DNA from: Thaumarchaeota archaeon SCGC AAA007-O23
Lineage (GTDB): Archaea; Thermoproteota; Nitrososphaeria; Nitrososphaerales; Nitrosopumilaceae
DNA: 64,000 nucleotides
Assembly (NCBI GenBank): GCA_000402075.1
Contig: ARWO01000001.1
Location: 1-64,000 of the forward strand
Direction: 5' to 3'
The position numbers and the translations under genes are program-made. This document shows positions 24,250 to 33,403 of this stretch, piece after piece. A model generated the notes under the pieces. The model saw only the letters and a program-made list of their open reading frames with translations, ran no database searches and was not told where the DNA came from. Numbering within the stretch: the first letter of the stretch is position 1; each line of letters starts with the position of its first letter.

Positions 24250-24832
24250 ACCAAAACCTGCAGCTAAACCAAAACCTGCAGCTAAACCAAAACCTGAAGC
24301 TAAACCAAAACCTGAAGCTAAACCAAAACCTGAAGCTAAACCAAAACCTGAAGCTAAACCAAAACCTGAAGCTAAACCAAAAGAGAAACTTGTTGACAAA
24401 ACCAGCAGACCAATAGTGATAGATGCAACAGATCATATTGCTGGAAGGCTTTCATCTAATGTTGCAAAATTACTACTTGAAGGAAATAGGGTCACAGTGG
24501 TAAACTCAGAAAAAATTATGATTAGTGGTAGAAAGAAAAATATCGTTGGTGAATACAAACAATTCCTAAAAATATCAAGTATTTTACATCCAAAACACGG
24601 TCCATTTCATCCACGTAAACCTGATACGATAATCAGTAGGATGATAAGAGGAATGTTACCAAGGGATAAACCGTCAGGTAAGGCAGCCCTTAGTAGGCTT
24701 AGAGTGTATATTGGAGTCCCAAAAGATGTAAAACCATTAGGAAGCATACAGCTTGAAAAAACAAAGATTAGAAAATCAAGTGCGTTGTATACGAGCGTGG
24801 GTGAACTTGGTAAATATGTTGGGTGGCATTAA
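24242..24832 (+). CDS. rpl13: Large-subunit ribosomal protein L13 (uL13) with Lys-Pro repeat extension
   Basis: A 196-residue L13. The conserved domain begins near residue 53 (PIVIDATDHIAGRLSSNVAK) and ends SVGELGKYVGWH. Archaeal L13 normally starts close to that point, so the first 50 residues are an extension of AKPKPA/AKPKPE repeats, strongly basic and probably unstructured. The TTG start at 24242 lies inside L18e. If translation instead starts inside, no ATG is available before the domain, which favours the extended form being real. Confidence 0.93.
   Translation: MAKPKPAAKPKPAAKPKPEAKPKPEAKPKPEAKPKPEAKPKPEAKPKEKLVDKTSRPIVIDATDHIAGRLSSNVAKLLLEGNRVTVVNSEKIMISGRKKNIVGEYKQFLKISSILHPKHGPFHPRKPDTIISRMIRGMLPRDKPSGKAALSRLRVYIGVPKDVKPLGSIQLEKTKIRKSSALYTSVGELGKYVGWH
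24245..24370 (+). repeat. Coding 18-base tandem repeat in rpl13 (7 units)
   Basis: Seven 18-base units reading GCTAAACCAAAACCTG[C/A]A encode two AKPKPA then five AKPKPE. Units are identical apart from one base that changes Ala to Glu, so the array expanded recently, probably by replication slippage. Confidence 0.95.
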
Positions 24833-25296
24833 TGGTTGTGAAAACTGAGATTTATTTCGCGACAAGAAAAACTGCCAATGCTCATGTCTTCATCAAAAAA
24901 GCTGAAAAAGGAAGGGAAGGTAGTGTTAGAGTAAACAATGTACCAATAGATATGGTAGAACCGGAGATGGCACGTGAAGTGATCTTGGTTCCACTTGAAA
25001 TTGGAATATCTGAAGATAGTAGAAATAAAATTGAAATTTCAGTTAGGGTTAGTGGAGGCGGTTTTATGGGTCAATCATATGCTGCAGCCACTGCCATAAC
25101 ACGAGCGCTAATAGGATGGACTAAAAATAAAAGGGATCCTAAAGATCATCCATTTACAAAATCTCAAAGAAGTGACATTAGAAAGAAGATTGACGAATTT
25201 GATAAATATCTTATTAGTGGTGACGCAAGAAGAAAGGAGCCAAAGAAATTTGGTGGACCTGGCGCTAGAAGAAGAAAACAAAAATCATATCGTTAG
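24832..25296 (+). CDS. rps9: Small-subunit ribosomal protein S9 (uS9)
   Basis: About 154 residues from ATG 24832, which overlaps the L13 stop (TAATG). Conserved parts: YFATRKTANAHVFIKKAEKG, VSGGGFMGQSYAAATAITRAL and the basic tail GGPGARRRKQKSYR that reaches the P-site tRNA. The rpoN and rpoK genes that often follow S9 in archaea are absent; a convergent gene comes next. Confidence 0.95.
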   Translation: MVVKTEIYFATRKTANAHVFIKKAEKGREGSVRVNNVPIDMVEPEMAREVILVPLEIGISEDSRNKIEISVRVSGGGFMGQSYAAATAITRALIGWTKNKRDPKDHPFTKSQRSDIRKKIDEFDKYLISGDARRKEPKKFGGPGARRRKQKSYR

Positions 25297-25303
25297 AAAG
25301 TTT

Positions 25304-25702
25304 TCAAGTTTCAGGCATTACTGAAGAATGGTGCGAGATAATTTTCCATTCAACTTGTGGGTACTTTTCACTTTTTACATTGAATAAGGCGTAAACAAAC
25401 GAGAACCTTGCGTTGATTGTCTTGCCTTCTGTTACAAAGTTGTAAAGACCAGAATTTACTGACAATGTTTCAGAAGTAGAGAAATGCTCAGATACAATCT
25501 CCACTTCAACTGGAGATTTTAGGAGATTCTCAAAATATTCAAGAATTAATGTATGTCCAATCCTTTCCTTATTGGAAAATGTTCCCAATAGGATTGCATT
25601 TTCGTGATAAAGATCTGTAACTTGCTTTGGGTCACCGCTTTTTATTGCATTAACCCATTTTTGCAAAAGTTCGGAATCAATCGAGTCAGACATCTTGTTC
25701 AA
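25304..25702 (-). CDS. NTF2-like (SnoaL / CaMKII-association type) protein
   Basis: A 132-residue NTF2-fold protein: LLQKWVNAIKSGDPKQVTDLYHENAIL, then FSNKERIGHTLILEYFENLL, and ending VEWKIISHHSSVMP, matching the calcium/calmodulin kinase association-domain branch. Such proteins are small dimers with varied enzymatic or scaffold roles; no specific reaction can be given. It converges with S9, and is 15 bases from leuD on the same strand, so it may be the first or last gene of that transcript. Confidence 0.82.
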   Translation of the reverse strand: MNKMSDSIDSELLQKWVNAIKSGDPKQVTDLYHENAILLGTFSNKERIGHTLILEYFENLLKSPVEVEIVSEHFSTSETLSVNSGLYNFVTEGKTINARFSFVYALFNVKSEKYPQVEWKIISHHSSVMPET

Positions 25703-25717
25703 TCCTGTTGGTTAGAC

Positions 25718-26200
25718 TCATGGTTTGTATTTGAAAATACCGCCAGCTGATATGATTTTGCCAATAAGCTCTGGGAATGGCTTCATGGAATAAAGTTCAT
25801 TTTTTGTAATATTCTTGATTTCATTTTTACTAGTATCAATTTCCAACTCGTCATTTTCTGAAATACTAGAATATGTTTTTTCATCAATTTCAATTGGAAG
25901 TAAATAAGCACCATCAACTGAATTCCTATAAAATATCCTTGCAAAGGATAGGGCTAATACCGCCTTTATGCCACTAGCGCTAAGGGCAATTGGTGCATGT
26001 TCCCTTGAAGAACCACAGCCAAAATTCTTTCCAGTAACAATGATGTTAGCATTTTTTGCTTTGGAGTGAAAATCAGGATCCATTCCTTCCATTGCATGTT
26101 CCGCTAGCTCAGAATGCTCATGTAATTTCAGATATGGCCCAGGTAAAATCACGTCTGTATCAATATTATCCTGTTCATATTTGATGACTTTTCCTTTCAT
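25718..26200 (-). CDS. leuD: 3-isopropylmalate dehydratase small subunit
   Basis: A 160-residue swivel domain: DTDVILPGPYL near the start, NFGCGSSREHAPIALSASGIKAVLA in the middle. With LeuC it isomerises 2- to 3-isopropylmalate in leucine synthesis. It follows leuC with coding ends touching. The family also includes homoaconitase and citraconate-type enzymes, so substrate range is inferred. Confidence 0.92.
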   Translation of the reverse strand: MKGKVIKYEQDNIDTDVILPGPYLKLHEHSELAEHAMEGMDPDFHSKAKNANIIVTGKNFGCGSSREHAPIALSASGIKAVLALSFARIFYRNSVDGAYLLPIEIDEKTYSSISENDELEIDTSKNEIKNITKNELYSMKPFPELIGKIISAGGIFKYKP

Positions 26201-27477
26201 TACAAATCCCTTGGATCAGTTAATTTGCCAGTAACTGCAGAAGCTGCTGCAACTAATGGTGATGCAAGATAGGCCTTTGATTCCAAATGCCCCATGCGAC
26301 CAGGAAAATTACGATTAGTTGTACTCACACAAACTTCATCTTTTGCTAGTACACCCATCTGCGCACCACAACAAGCACCACATGTTGGAGGACCTACAAC
26401 TGCTCCAGCATCAATAAAGATCTGCGTCAAACCATTTTCAGTAGCCTTTTTGTAAATTGAAATTGTAGCTGGAAGAACTTCAGTTCTCACCTTAACTTTT
26501 CGTCCCTTGAGAATTTTTGCGGCAGCCAATAAATCCTCATATTTTGCTCCCGTACAAGAACCAATGTATGATTTGTCAATGTCTATACTGCCAGTTTCTC
26601 GAACAACCGAAACGTTTTGTGGTGAAAATGGTTTAGCCACTACTGGTTCAAGTTCTGATGCTTCATATTCAAATGTTTTTTCATATTGTGCATCTTCATC
26701 ATCATAAACCGCATCATATTTTGTAACACCACGTTCAGAAATATAATCAAATACTTTTTGATCAGGTTCTATTATTCCATTTTTTGCACCAGCTTCTGTA
26801 GTCATATTAGTTAATGTCAAACGTGACTCTACTGACATGTCAGAAATCCCATCTCCACCAAATTGCATGGCTTTTCCTGCAGCACCCTCTGTTGTAATAT
26901 CACCAATAATTCTTAAAATGAGATCTTTTGCCATGACATTTTCAGGTAATTTTCCATGTATTTTGAAATACAAAGTTTCAGGAACTTTAAACCATAACTT
27001 TCCATATAACATTGCATATGCAACATCTGTATGACCCAATCCACAAGCAAATGCGCCTAATGCCCCAGTTGTATTGGTATGAGAATCTCCACCAACATAT
27101 AGTTCGCCCGGAGACACAAGACCTTCTTCATGTGACATAGTATGGCAAATTCCATATTGACCCATACCATATTTGAAGTGTTTTTTTATTCCGAATTTAT
27201 TTGTGAAATTAGATAGTTTGACAATATTTTCTGCAGATATCTTATCTACAGAAGGAACGAAGTGATCCTCAGTAACCCAAATCATTGAAGGATCAAAAAG
27301 CTTGTCTACTTTAATTACACCATCCTTTTCTAATTTTTCAAATGTCTTGATTACACCCGGTCCTGACACATCATGTAACATGATTTTGTCTACGTTGGCA
27401 AATATTACCTCATCTGGTTCAAGCTTGTCTTTACCAGATGCTCTAGCTAGAATTTTTTCCGTTATATTCATATTCAA
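26200..27477 (-). CDS. leuC: 3-isopropylmalate dehydratase large subunit
   Basis: A 425-residue aconitase-superfamily protein. HDVSGPGVIKTFEKL, YVGGDSHTNTTGALGAFACGLG, GSCTGAKYEDL and PTCGACCGAQMG supply the substrate site and the three Cys ligands of the 4Fe-4S cluster; NRNFPGRMGH and the C-terminal YLASPLVAAASAVTG are typical. Length and separate LeuD identify the archaeal two-subunit form. Confidence 0.93.
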   Translation of the reverse strand: MNMNITEKILARASGKDKLEPDEVIFANVDKIMLHDVSGPGVIKTFEKLEKDGVIKVDKLFDPSMIWVTEDHFVPSVDKISAENIVKLSNFTNKFGIKKHFKYGMGQYGICHTMSHEEGLVSPGELYVGGDSHTNTTGALGAFACGLGHTDVAYAMLYGKLWFKVPETLYFKIHGKLPENVMAKDLILRIIGDITTEGAAGKAMQFGGDGISDMSVESRLTLTNMTTEAGAKNGIIEPDQKVFDYISERGVTKYDAVYDDEDAQYEKTFEYEASELEPVVAKPFSPQNVSVVRETGSIDIDKSYIGSCTGAKYEDLLAAAKILKGRKVKVRTEVLPATISIYKKATENGLTQIFIDAGAVVGPPTCGACCGAQMGVLAKDEVCVSTTNRNFPGRMGHLESKAYLASPLVAAASAVTGKLTDPRDL

Positions 27478-27537
27478 AATCGCTTCTTCTTTAGATTAAA
27501 ACCTTTTCAGAATAATAAAAAGGAAGTGAGTTGAAAA

Positions 27538-28305
27538 TTGATTATGGTTCTAGAAGTGTTTCCAGTTCAGGCAACAAAAAAAGAGGGTAAATTTGACCTT
27601 TATAATGAAATTAGAAAACTTGTAAAAGAAAACGATATTTCCCTAAATGAAGGTGACATTCTAGTCATTTCAAGCAAATACATTTCCATTTCACAAGGAA
27701 GAATACTGGATCATAATTCTATTAAACTCTCTGAAAAGGCAAATGAATTATCGGAAAAATTTTCAATTAACAGAAAATTAAGCGAGGCAATAGTTCGCGA
27801 GTCGGATGCTGTATTTGGTGGTGTTTCTGGATTTGTTATCACATCATCAAATAATATTATGGCGCCCAATGCTGGTATTGACAAATCCAATTCTCAGGGT
27901 AAACTGATTTTATATCCTAATGATCCTTATCAAGTTGCAGAGCAAATTAAAAGGAAATTCTTTTTAGATTATCACATACATGTTGGTATCATAATAGTTG
28001 ACAGCAGACTTATGCCAGCAAGAATAGGTACTAGTGGCGTGGCAATAGCTTGTTCTGGAATTGAACCAGTTTCCGACCGACGTGCAACCAAAGATCTTGA
28101 TGGAAACGTATTGAAAGTGACATTTCAAGCTACTGCAGATAATTTAGCATCAATTGCAAATCACAAAATGGGAGAGGGAGATGAATTACTGCCAATGGCT
28201 ATTATTAGAGAATCTGGTGCAAAATTGACTGATAGAAAAATCAGTTCTGAAGAAACGGCGATCCCATATGATGAGTGTGTTTATGTCAGAGGTTTGAAAA
28301 AATAG
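27538..28305 (+). CDS. cofE: Coenzyme F420-0:L-glutamate ligase
   Basis: A 255-residue protein: GDILVISSKYISISQGR, GFVITSSNNIMAPNAGIDKSN, DSRLMPARIGTSGVAIACSG and DNLASIANHKMGEGDELLP all match CofE. It adds glutamates to F420-0, finishing the deazaflavin cofactor. Start is TTG 27538 or ATG 27544, two codons apart. It is divergent from leuC. Presence of F420 biosynthesis is consistent with Nitrososphaerota. Confidence 0.95.
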   Translation: MIMVLEVFPVQATKKEGKFDLYNEIRKLVKENDISLNEGDILVISSKYISISQGRILDHNSIKLSEKANELSEKFSINRKLSEAIVRESDAVFGGVSGFVITSSNNIMAPNAGIDKSNSQGKLILYPNDPYQVAEQIKRKFFLDYHIHVGIIIVDSRLMPARIGTSGVAIACSGIEPVSDRRATKDLDGNVLKVTFQATADNLASIANHKMGEGDELLPMAIIRESGAKLTDRKISSEETAIPYDECVYVRGLKK

Positions 28306-28374
28306 TATGTTATTCAAAAAATCAGCTTAGAATTATATTTGCTTTTAAATATAGGTAGTTTTGAGAACAAAGCT

Positions 28375-28932
28375 ATGGCAGAATACCTTACAAAATACCC
28401 GAAGACAATTTCTTTTTTTGATGGTCTTAAAGGAGTGGTGAACATAGAAAAAAGTTCTAATGTAGAACAGCTTCACGTTGTGGTAAAAAAAAATGTTAGT
28501 GAATTATTTCAAATGTTTTTACAAGAGGGTTTTTCAAAGGTCAAATTTGAACATAAGCAACCGTTTCAAATTGGTAATGGTCTTTCCCTAAAACTCAAAA
28601 AACCATGGGAAATGCATGTAAGACTTGTGGAATTGAAAAAAGAGCTTGTGGCTATACATGCTGAGGTAGAAATTTCTAGAGATTATTTACAACATCTGTT
28701 TGGACAAAGAACCCCAGTGATATACGAAATAGAAAACATGCTAAAAAAATATGAAATTGAATATAAAGTTTGGAATAATAGAATTAAGAAATATGTACAT
28801 ACTGTATTTGATAATTATAGGATAAAATTGGTAACCCCAAATCTGCCGGTATTTGCATGGAAACCAATGTTATTTGTTATAGGCACGGTAGCTTCTATGT
28901 ATCTTTGGAAATATCTGGACACAATTTTCTAA
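28375..28932 (+). CDS. Tail-anchored protein of unknown function
   Basis: About 185 residues from ATG 28375 (the frame is open from 28339). The soluble part has a basic alpha/beta pattern (FDGLKGVVNIEKSSNVEQLHV; EIENMLKKYEIEYKVW). One hydrophobic segment near the end (FVIGTVASMYLWKYL) could anchor it in the membrane with nearly all of the protein in the cytoplasm. Not recognised. Confidence 0.6.
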   Translation: MAEYLTKYPKTISFFDGLKGVVNIEKSSNVEQLHVVVKKNVSELFQMFLQEGFSKVKFEHKQPFQIGNGLSLKLKKPWEMHVRLVELKKELVAIHAEVEISRDYLQHLFGQRTPVIYEIENMLKKYEIEYKVWNNRIKKYVHTVFDNYRIKLVTPNLPVFAWKPMLFVIGTVASMYLWKYLDTIF

Positions 28933-28990
28933 ATTAGAAATTTTCCAATTACCTTTAACCTTTAATTACAAATTTCTACTTTAGAAATTA

Positions 28991-29545
28991 ATGGAGGAAA
29001 AACCACAAACTGTTCGTTTAGCATACTATGGGATTTCACCATGGGAAATTGAAGTGATCTATGGTTTGTTCAGTGGAAAATTTAGAATTCAGCAGGAAGA
29101 AACGGAGCAAAATAAAGAAAATTTTGTTAGCGCATTAACTATTGATATACCGCTATCGTTTAGTGAGGAGTTTTTCAAATGGTTTGAATTTAAGGCATGG
29201 GAGAGAGTAAAGTCAATTATCAAAGAGATGAAGAGACGACGTGGTAAGGGAAATGCTATCGTAGTTGAAATAATCTTTACAGGAGAACCGAATGTTAGAT
29301 TTGTAACCGATTTGAATGAGAATCATGATTTTAACAGTGCAATAGAAAAAATTGATTTCGTAGTGGAATTACTTCCGTACCATCTCAATGATAGTAATAT
29401 TCCAAGTGATCCATCTGAAGTCCTATACAAATATGATATAGAATCCGGTAAATGGAAATTGAATCAAGTTTGGACTGGTTTTGGTGGTTCCGCAGAACGA
29501 AAAAAATTCATCTTTACCGAAAAAGGATGGAATGTAGTCACTTGA
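28991..29545 (+). CDS. Protein of unknown function
   Basis: A 184-residue soluble protein: RLAYYGISPWEIEVIYGLFSG, a helical section with basic patch (IIKEMKRRRGKGNAIVVEIIF) and a Trp/Gly-rich end (WTGFGGSAERKKF). No motif I can name. Its stop overlaps the next, convergent gene by 8 bases. An AT-rich box upstream (about 28960-28988) is compatible with a promoter. Confidence 0.62.
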   Translation: MEEKPQTVRLAYYGISPWEIEVIYGLFSGKFRIQQEETEQNKENFVSALTIDIPLSFSEEFFKWFEFKAWERVKSIIKEMKRRRGKGNAIVVEIIFTGEPNVRFVTDLNENHDFNSAIEKIDFVVELLPYHLNDSNIPSDPSEVLYKYDIESGKWKLNQVWTGFGGSAERKKFIFTEKGWNVVT

Positions 29546-29972
29546 TGTCTTTCTCCAATGGTTCAACCATTGAATGAAGTTCTTTGTATTTTACCTCTAA
29601 AAATTCTAATGCTTCACTAAGCTTTTTTGTCTTACCATACTTGTATCTAATCATCTCACGATGATGCCAAAACTTTTTGTTATCTGTAGTAGGTATAGTT
29701 GTAAAATAGTCTGGTCCTATAATTTCATCAGATATTTTCATATCATAAGGAAATAAAAAATCGGCGATAAACCATTCATCTCCATCAGGATAATCCGCAC
29801 CCGTCTCAATATCAAAAAAAATATGAAGTAGACGAGATTGCATCAATCCATCCCCACTAATTGTAGGATGTTTTATGGCAGATTTTTTAAAATCTAGATT
29901 TAGAAGTTTGTCTTCAAAAAAACCTTTAATGATTGATTTACGAAAAATTATGTTGACGTCAGTTATATTCAA
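29538..29972 (-). CDS. Protein of unknown function
   Basis: A 144-residue acidic protein starting at TTG 29972 (an in-frame ATG is not present near the start). Features include IFFDIETGADYPDGDEW and PYDMKISDEIIGPDYF, with several Asp and His, and a helical C-terminus. Not assigned to a family. It lies just downstream of, and on the same strand as, the 2-oxoacid oxidoreductase genes but probably after their terminator. Confidence 0.55.
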   Translation of the reverse strand: MNITDVNIIFRKSIIKGFFEDKLLNLDFKKSAIKHPTISGDGLMQSRLLHIFFDIETGADYPDGDEWFIADFLFPYDMKISDEIIGPDYFTTIPTTDNKKFWHHREMIRYKYGKTKKLSEALEFLEVKYKELHSMVEPLEKDIK

Positions 29973-30035
29973 AGTAACGTAATAGTTATAATTTCTTGCT
30001 AATAACTCATATGGAATTTATATAATTATAATATA

Positions 30036-31001
30036 TTATACGCTCAAAGAATCAAGAATATCTGAAATGTCAGTAGTAGTTTTTCCATTCTTTGAAATCT
30101 TCTGTTTTGCTGCAGGGTTTTCAAGGTAATTAGGTACTTTGTCTGTTATTCTTTTTGTGTATGGCGTAACTAATTCGTTCTTATAAAATATTCCAGTAGG
30201 TATCTTATCACCCCACTCAAGTGATTTTTCTAGTGCTTGTGCTAGTTTTTCATTAAGTTCGGTAGTAGTGCTATAATGTACTGCCGGATCATAGCCTACA
30301 TCTGCAAGATTGTAAATTCTAGGTGTTGGTTTTTTTGTTTCTTCATTAATTTGATCAAGACCACCAAACCAGTCTCTAGTGTAAAGATCATTATAGGTAG
30401 GACATGGTTGTAAAACATCAATAAATGCTAAACCATTATGGTTTACTGCAGCCGTAATAAGATCCTTTAACTGTCTAACATCATAAGAATAACTTCTAGC
30501 AACAAATGTAAAACCACTAGAAATTGCTAGAGCTATGGGGTTTACATTGTAATTTGGATTAGGGTTTGATAGAGATTTAGTTTGTTCTCCCAACTTCAAG
30601 GTTGGTGAGGCTTGGCCTTTTGTTAATCCGTATACAGCATTATCAAATATGATATATGTCATATTGACATTTCGTCTCCCCGCTGCAACAAAATGTCCAG
30701 CTCCAATTCCAAGACCGTCACCATCTCCACCAGCAGCAATTATTGTCATTTCAGGATTTGCGATTTTTGCACCCTGAGCAAATGTCAAAACCCTACCATG
30801 TAGAGTATGAACTCCATAGGTATTGATGAAATGTGATGTCTTTCCAGAGCAGCCAATTCCAGAGAAAATAGCTGCTTTATGCTTAGGAATTTGCATTTCT
30901 GTCAATGACATTTGTATTGCATTAACTATTCCAAAGTCTCCACATCCTGGGCACCAATCATTATGCACTCCAGTTTTATAATCTCCTAATTTAGTCGCCA
31001 T
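30036..31001 (-). CDS. 2-oxoacid:ferredoxin oxidoreductase beta subunit
   Basis: A 321-residue thiamine diphosphate subunit: HNDWCPGCGDFGIVNAI, GIGCSGKTSHFINTYGVHTLHGR, and the TPP-Mg motif GGDGDGLGIGAGHF followed by DNAVYGLTKGQ. It decarboxylates pyruvate or 2-oxoglutarate and passes electrons to ferredoxin; which acid is used cannot be read. Overlaps the alpha gene by 11 bases. Confidence 0.93.
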   Translation of the reverse strand: MATKLGDYKTGVHNDWCPGCGDFGIVNAIQMSLTEMQIPKHKAAIFSGIGCSGKTSHFINTYGVHTLHGRVLTFAQGAKIANPEMTIIAAGGDGDGLGIGAGHFVAAGRRNVNMTYIIFDNAVYGLTKGQASPTLKLGEQTKSLSNPNPNYNVNPIALAISSGFTFVARSYSYDVRQLKDLITAAVNHNGLAFIDVLQPCPTYNDLYTRDWFGGLDQINEETKKPTPRIYNLADVGYDPAVHYSTTTELNEKLAQALEKSLEWGDKIPTGIFYKNELVTPYTKRITDKVPNYLENPAAKQKISKNGKTTTDISDILDSLSV

Positions 31002-32898
31002 ACAATAACACCTGTCTTTTTTCAGCTTTCTTTTCTAATATTTTTTTCAGAGAATCAAAAATTTCTATACAGGTCATTGGCCTTCCTGTATATTTCAAAA
31101 CATAGTAGTCTGGATCCTTTAACAAATTTTTTCTGATCAATGAGCCAAGCTGAGCAGTCATATTTGCTTCAATGTCAACTATTACTGAAGAATCTTTTAG
31201 TAGTGATTTGACATACTCTGTAGGAAATGGTTCTAGTAGTTTGATATCTATGAAACCAATTTCATTACCTTCGTTTCTATGCATTTCAATTGCGTCTAAG
31301 ATTGGTCCCTTTGAAGAACCCCAACTTACAACACAAATATCAGATTTACCATATGCAACTACCTGATCATTTTTAGGAACTAAAGTAAGAATCTGTTCAA
31401 CTTTTTTCTGTCTTTTATCCATCATCTGAATTCTATTTACTGGATCCTCTGAGATGTGACCGTACTCATCACTTTCATCGCCTGTATTCCAAAAAACACC
31501 ATTTTCAAGACCAAGTTTTGATCTTGGAGAAATACCATCGGGTGAATGAGCAAAACGTTTGTAGTCACCATCTATTTTTTCAAGTAATTTTCCACGATCA
31601 ATTGAGACCAAATCTGGTTCAAATCTATTGCATGTAACAACTGAACTAGCAATAAATTTGTCAAGTATGTGAATCACGGGAAGTTGAAAAATATCAGCAA
31701 AGTTGAAACATTTTCCAGTATCATAAAAACTATCTTCAACATCTCCTGATGCATAAACTATCCTTGGAAATTCCCCATGACCAGCATTGATTGCAAAAAG
31801 TAAATCATCTTGACCATGTCTTGTTGGCAATCCTGTAGATGGTCCACTTCTTTGAAATAATGAAATGACTACTGGCACCTCATTTATTCCAGCCCAGCCA
31901 AGTGTCTCTGCCATCAATGAAAATCCTGGTCCTGAAGTTGATGTTGCAGAACGTGTACCTGTTAATGATGCTCCTACTGCCATACCAATCGCAGAAATTT
32001 CGTCCTCAGTTTGTACTATAGTAGTGGAACCCGGTCTATCTTCTTTTACTTGTAAAATTTCATGTGTTTCCAAAAATTCACTTTCGTCTGATGCAGGAGT
32101 AATAGGATAATACGATTGAAACCTACATCCGCATACCATTTTTCCTAGGGCTGAACCCTGGTGCCCTTGAACGAGCATTATGTTTGGTTCCTTGTCTGTT
32201 TCATTAAGTGATGCATTGAAACCAGAAAATTTTGCAGATGCATGATTATAAGCAAAATTTGCCGCCTTTTTATTCAAATCAGCAATGGTAGGTTTTGTTG
32301 AAAAGATTTCTTCTATGGATTCTAGTAATGGTGCCATGGGTGCTTTCAAAACTCCAAGTGAAAATGAAACACCCAATACATTGAACATACGTGTCATACG
32401 TGAAAGTTCAGGTCTTTTCAATTCATCTGCAATGTTTGATAATGCATCCCTAAATGAAATTGGGTAAACATTGACACCGCTTTCCTTGGCTAACTCAATT
32501 ATGCTTGAAACTTTTGGTTCCATATTTTTTGATTTAAAAAATTCAGCTAATCTGACTCTATGATCTGCTTCAATGGTTGGAATTTCATCAATGCTTGTAT
32601 TAACTATAGATGAATCATAAATTATTGCTCCATTTTTTGAAATACTCAAACCATGTCTGATCATGGTTTCGGCATCAAAAGCAACCATGATGTTTGCGCC
32701 GTTTACATTTGAACGAATTTTGTTGTCTGAAAGTCTCACTACGAAATAACTGTGTAAACCTTTGATGTTAGAATGATATTCCCTTTTTCCAAAAACATGG
32801 TAACCCAGTTTTGTACCAACCCGTGAAAATATGTTTGCTGCTGTGTCAACACCACTTCCCTGTGGTCCACCTATTAACCAACTATAATCAAAAACCAT
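30991..32898 (-). CDS. 2-oxoacid:ferredoxin oxidoreductase alpha subunit (gamma-alpha fusion)
   Basis: A 635-residue protein. Residues 1-190 are the gamma domain (SWLIGGPQGSGVDTAANIFSR; REYHSNIKGLHSYFVVRLSD), and the rest is the alpha domain (YYPITPASDESEFLE, TEDEISAIGMAVGASLTG, SGPGFSLMAE). It pairs with the beta subunit in one operon. In ammonia-oxidising archaea such enzymes feed the 3-hydroxypropionate/4-hydroxybutyrate-linked carbon metabolism; that context is inferred. Confidence 0.94.
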   Translation of the reverse strand: MVFDYSWLIGGPQGSGVDTAANIFSRVGTKLGYHVFGKREYHSNIKGLHSYFVVRLSDNKIRSNVNGANIMVAFDAETMIRHGLSISKNGAIIYDSSIVNTSIDEIPTIEADHRVRLAEFFKSKNMEPKVSSIIELAKESGVNVYPISFRDALSNIADELKRPELSRMTRMFNVLGVSFSLGVLKAPMAPLLESIEEIFSTKPTIADLNKKAANFAYNHASAKFSGFNASLNETDKEPNIMLVQGHQGSALGKMVCGCRFQSYYPITPASDESEFLETHEILQVKEDRPGSTTIVQTEDEISAIGMAVGASLTGTRSATSTSGPGFSLMAETLGWAGINEVPVVISLFQRSGPSTGLPTRHGQDDLLFAINAGHGEFPRIVYASGDVEDSFYDTGKCFNFADIFQLPVIHILDKFIASSVVTCNRFEPDLVSIDRGKLLEKIDGDYKRFAHSPDGISPRSKLGLENGVFWNTGDESDEYGHISEDPVNRIQMMDKRQKKVEQILTLVPKNDQVVAYGKSDICVVSWGSSKGPILDAIEMHRNEGNEIGFIDIKLLEPFPTEYVKSLLKDSSVIVDIEANMTAQLGSLIRKNLLKDPDYYVLKYTGRPMTCIEIFDSLKKILEKKAEKRQVLLYGD

Positions 32899-32911
32899 AA
32901 CTGATCAATCC

Positions 32912-33070
32912 TTAACCGCCAGTAGCCGCGCCATCATCATTAGAAAGTTTTAATCCACATTCACATTTATCGCGTTCCCCACAGAATGGGCAAACACAGC
33001 TACAATTTTCTATAGGATTTTTACAATCTTCACAAATAGTAAAGTCTTCATTGGCATTATCAGAATTCAT
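32912..33070 (-). CDS. Cys-rich microprotein (52 residues), zinc-binding
   Basis: An ATG-to-TAA frame of 52 codons with eight Cys: CEDC (13,16), CSCVCPFC (23,25,27,30) and CEC (36,38), suited to one or two zinc sites or an iron-sulfur cluster. It ends 13 bases before the start of the 2-oxoacid oxidoreductase alpha gene and on the same strand, so probably heads that transcript. A role as regulator or assembly partner is only positional inference. Confidence 0.65.
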   Translation of the reverse strand: MNSDNANEDFTICEDCKNPIENCSCVCPFCGERDKCECGLKLSNDDGAATGG

Positions 33071-33110
33071 TATTTTTTAATTGTTCAGATATTATAAATG
33101 GTTTAAGTAA

Positions 33111-33374
33111 TTATAGCTGAATTAAATCGTCAGGATCTCCACGAATGCAATCTGTTTGTACAGATTTGAGATTTTCAAATTTGACTGTACCTTTTGGTAT
33201 ATTTCCATCATTTTGAAGTGAACTAATTTTTAATGAAACAGATTCTTTGTGTTTTTCACATGTAATCCCTATCATAAATTCATCATTGTCAGATACTATA
33301 GTAATTAGATATTCTGGTGGATTAACACAATCTTTGTCTCCCTTCCTAATTGAGCACTTGTTAGGTAACAACAA
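33111..33374 (-). CDS. Small protein of unknown function, possibly exported
   Basis: An 87-residue frame starting at TTG 33374 (MLLPNKCS). Four Cys are present. The same reading frame stays open another 14 codons upstream and encodes a hydrophobic run (ISLISISITIFLLLP) before Cys, which looks like a signal or lipoprotein leader, but no ATG, GTG or TTG precedes it. That upstream part overlaps the end of the flavoprotein gene. True start is therefore unclear. Confidence 0.5.
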   Translation of the reverse strand: MLLPNKCSIRKGDKDCVNPPEYLITIVSDNDEFMIGITCEKHKESVSLKISSLQNDGNIPKGTVKFENLKSVQTDCIRGDPDDLIQL

Positions 33375-33403
33375 AAAAATTGTGATTGAAATGGATATTA
33401 AGC

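Noticed and set aside
24245..24370. Possible CRISPR-like array
   Set aside because: Direct repeats have no spacers and run in the L13 reading frame. The same holds for arrays in ftsY, spt5 and rpl10.
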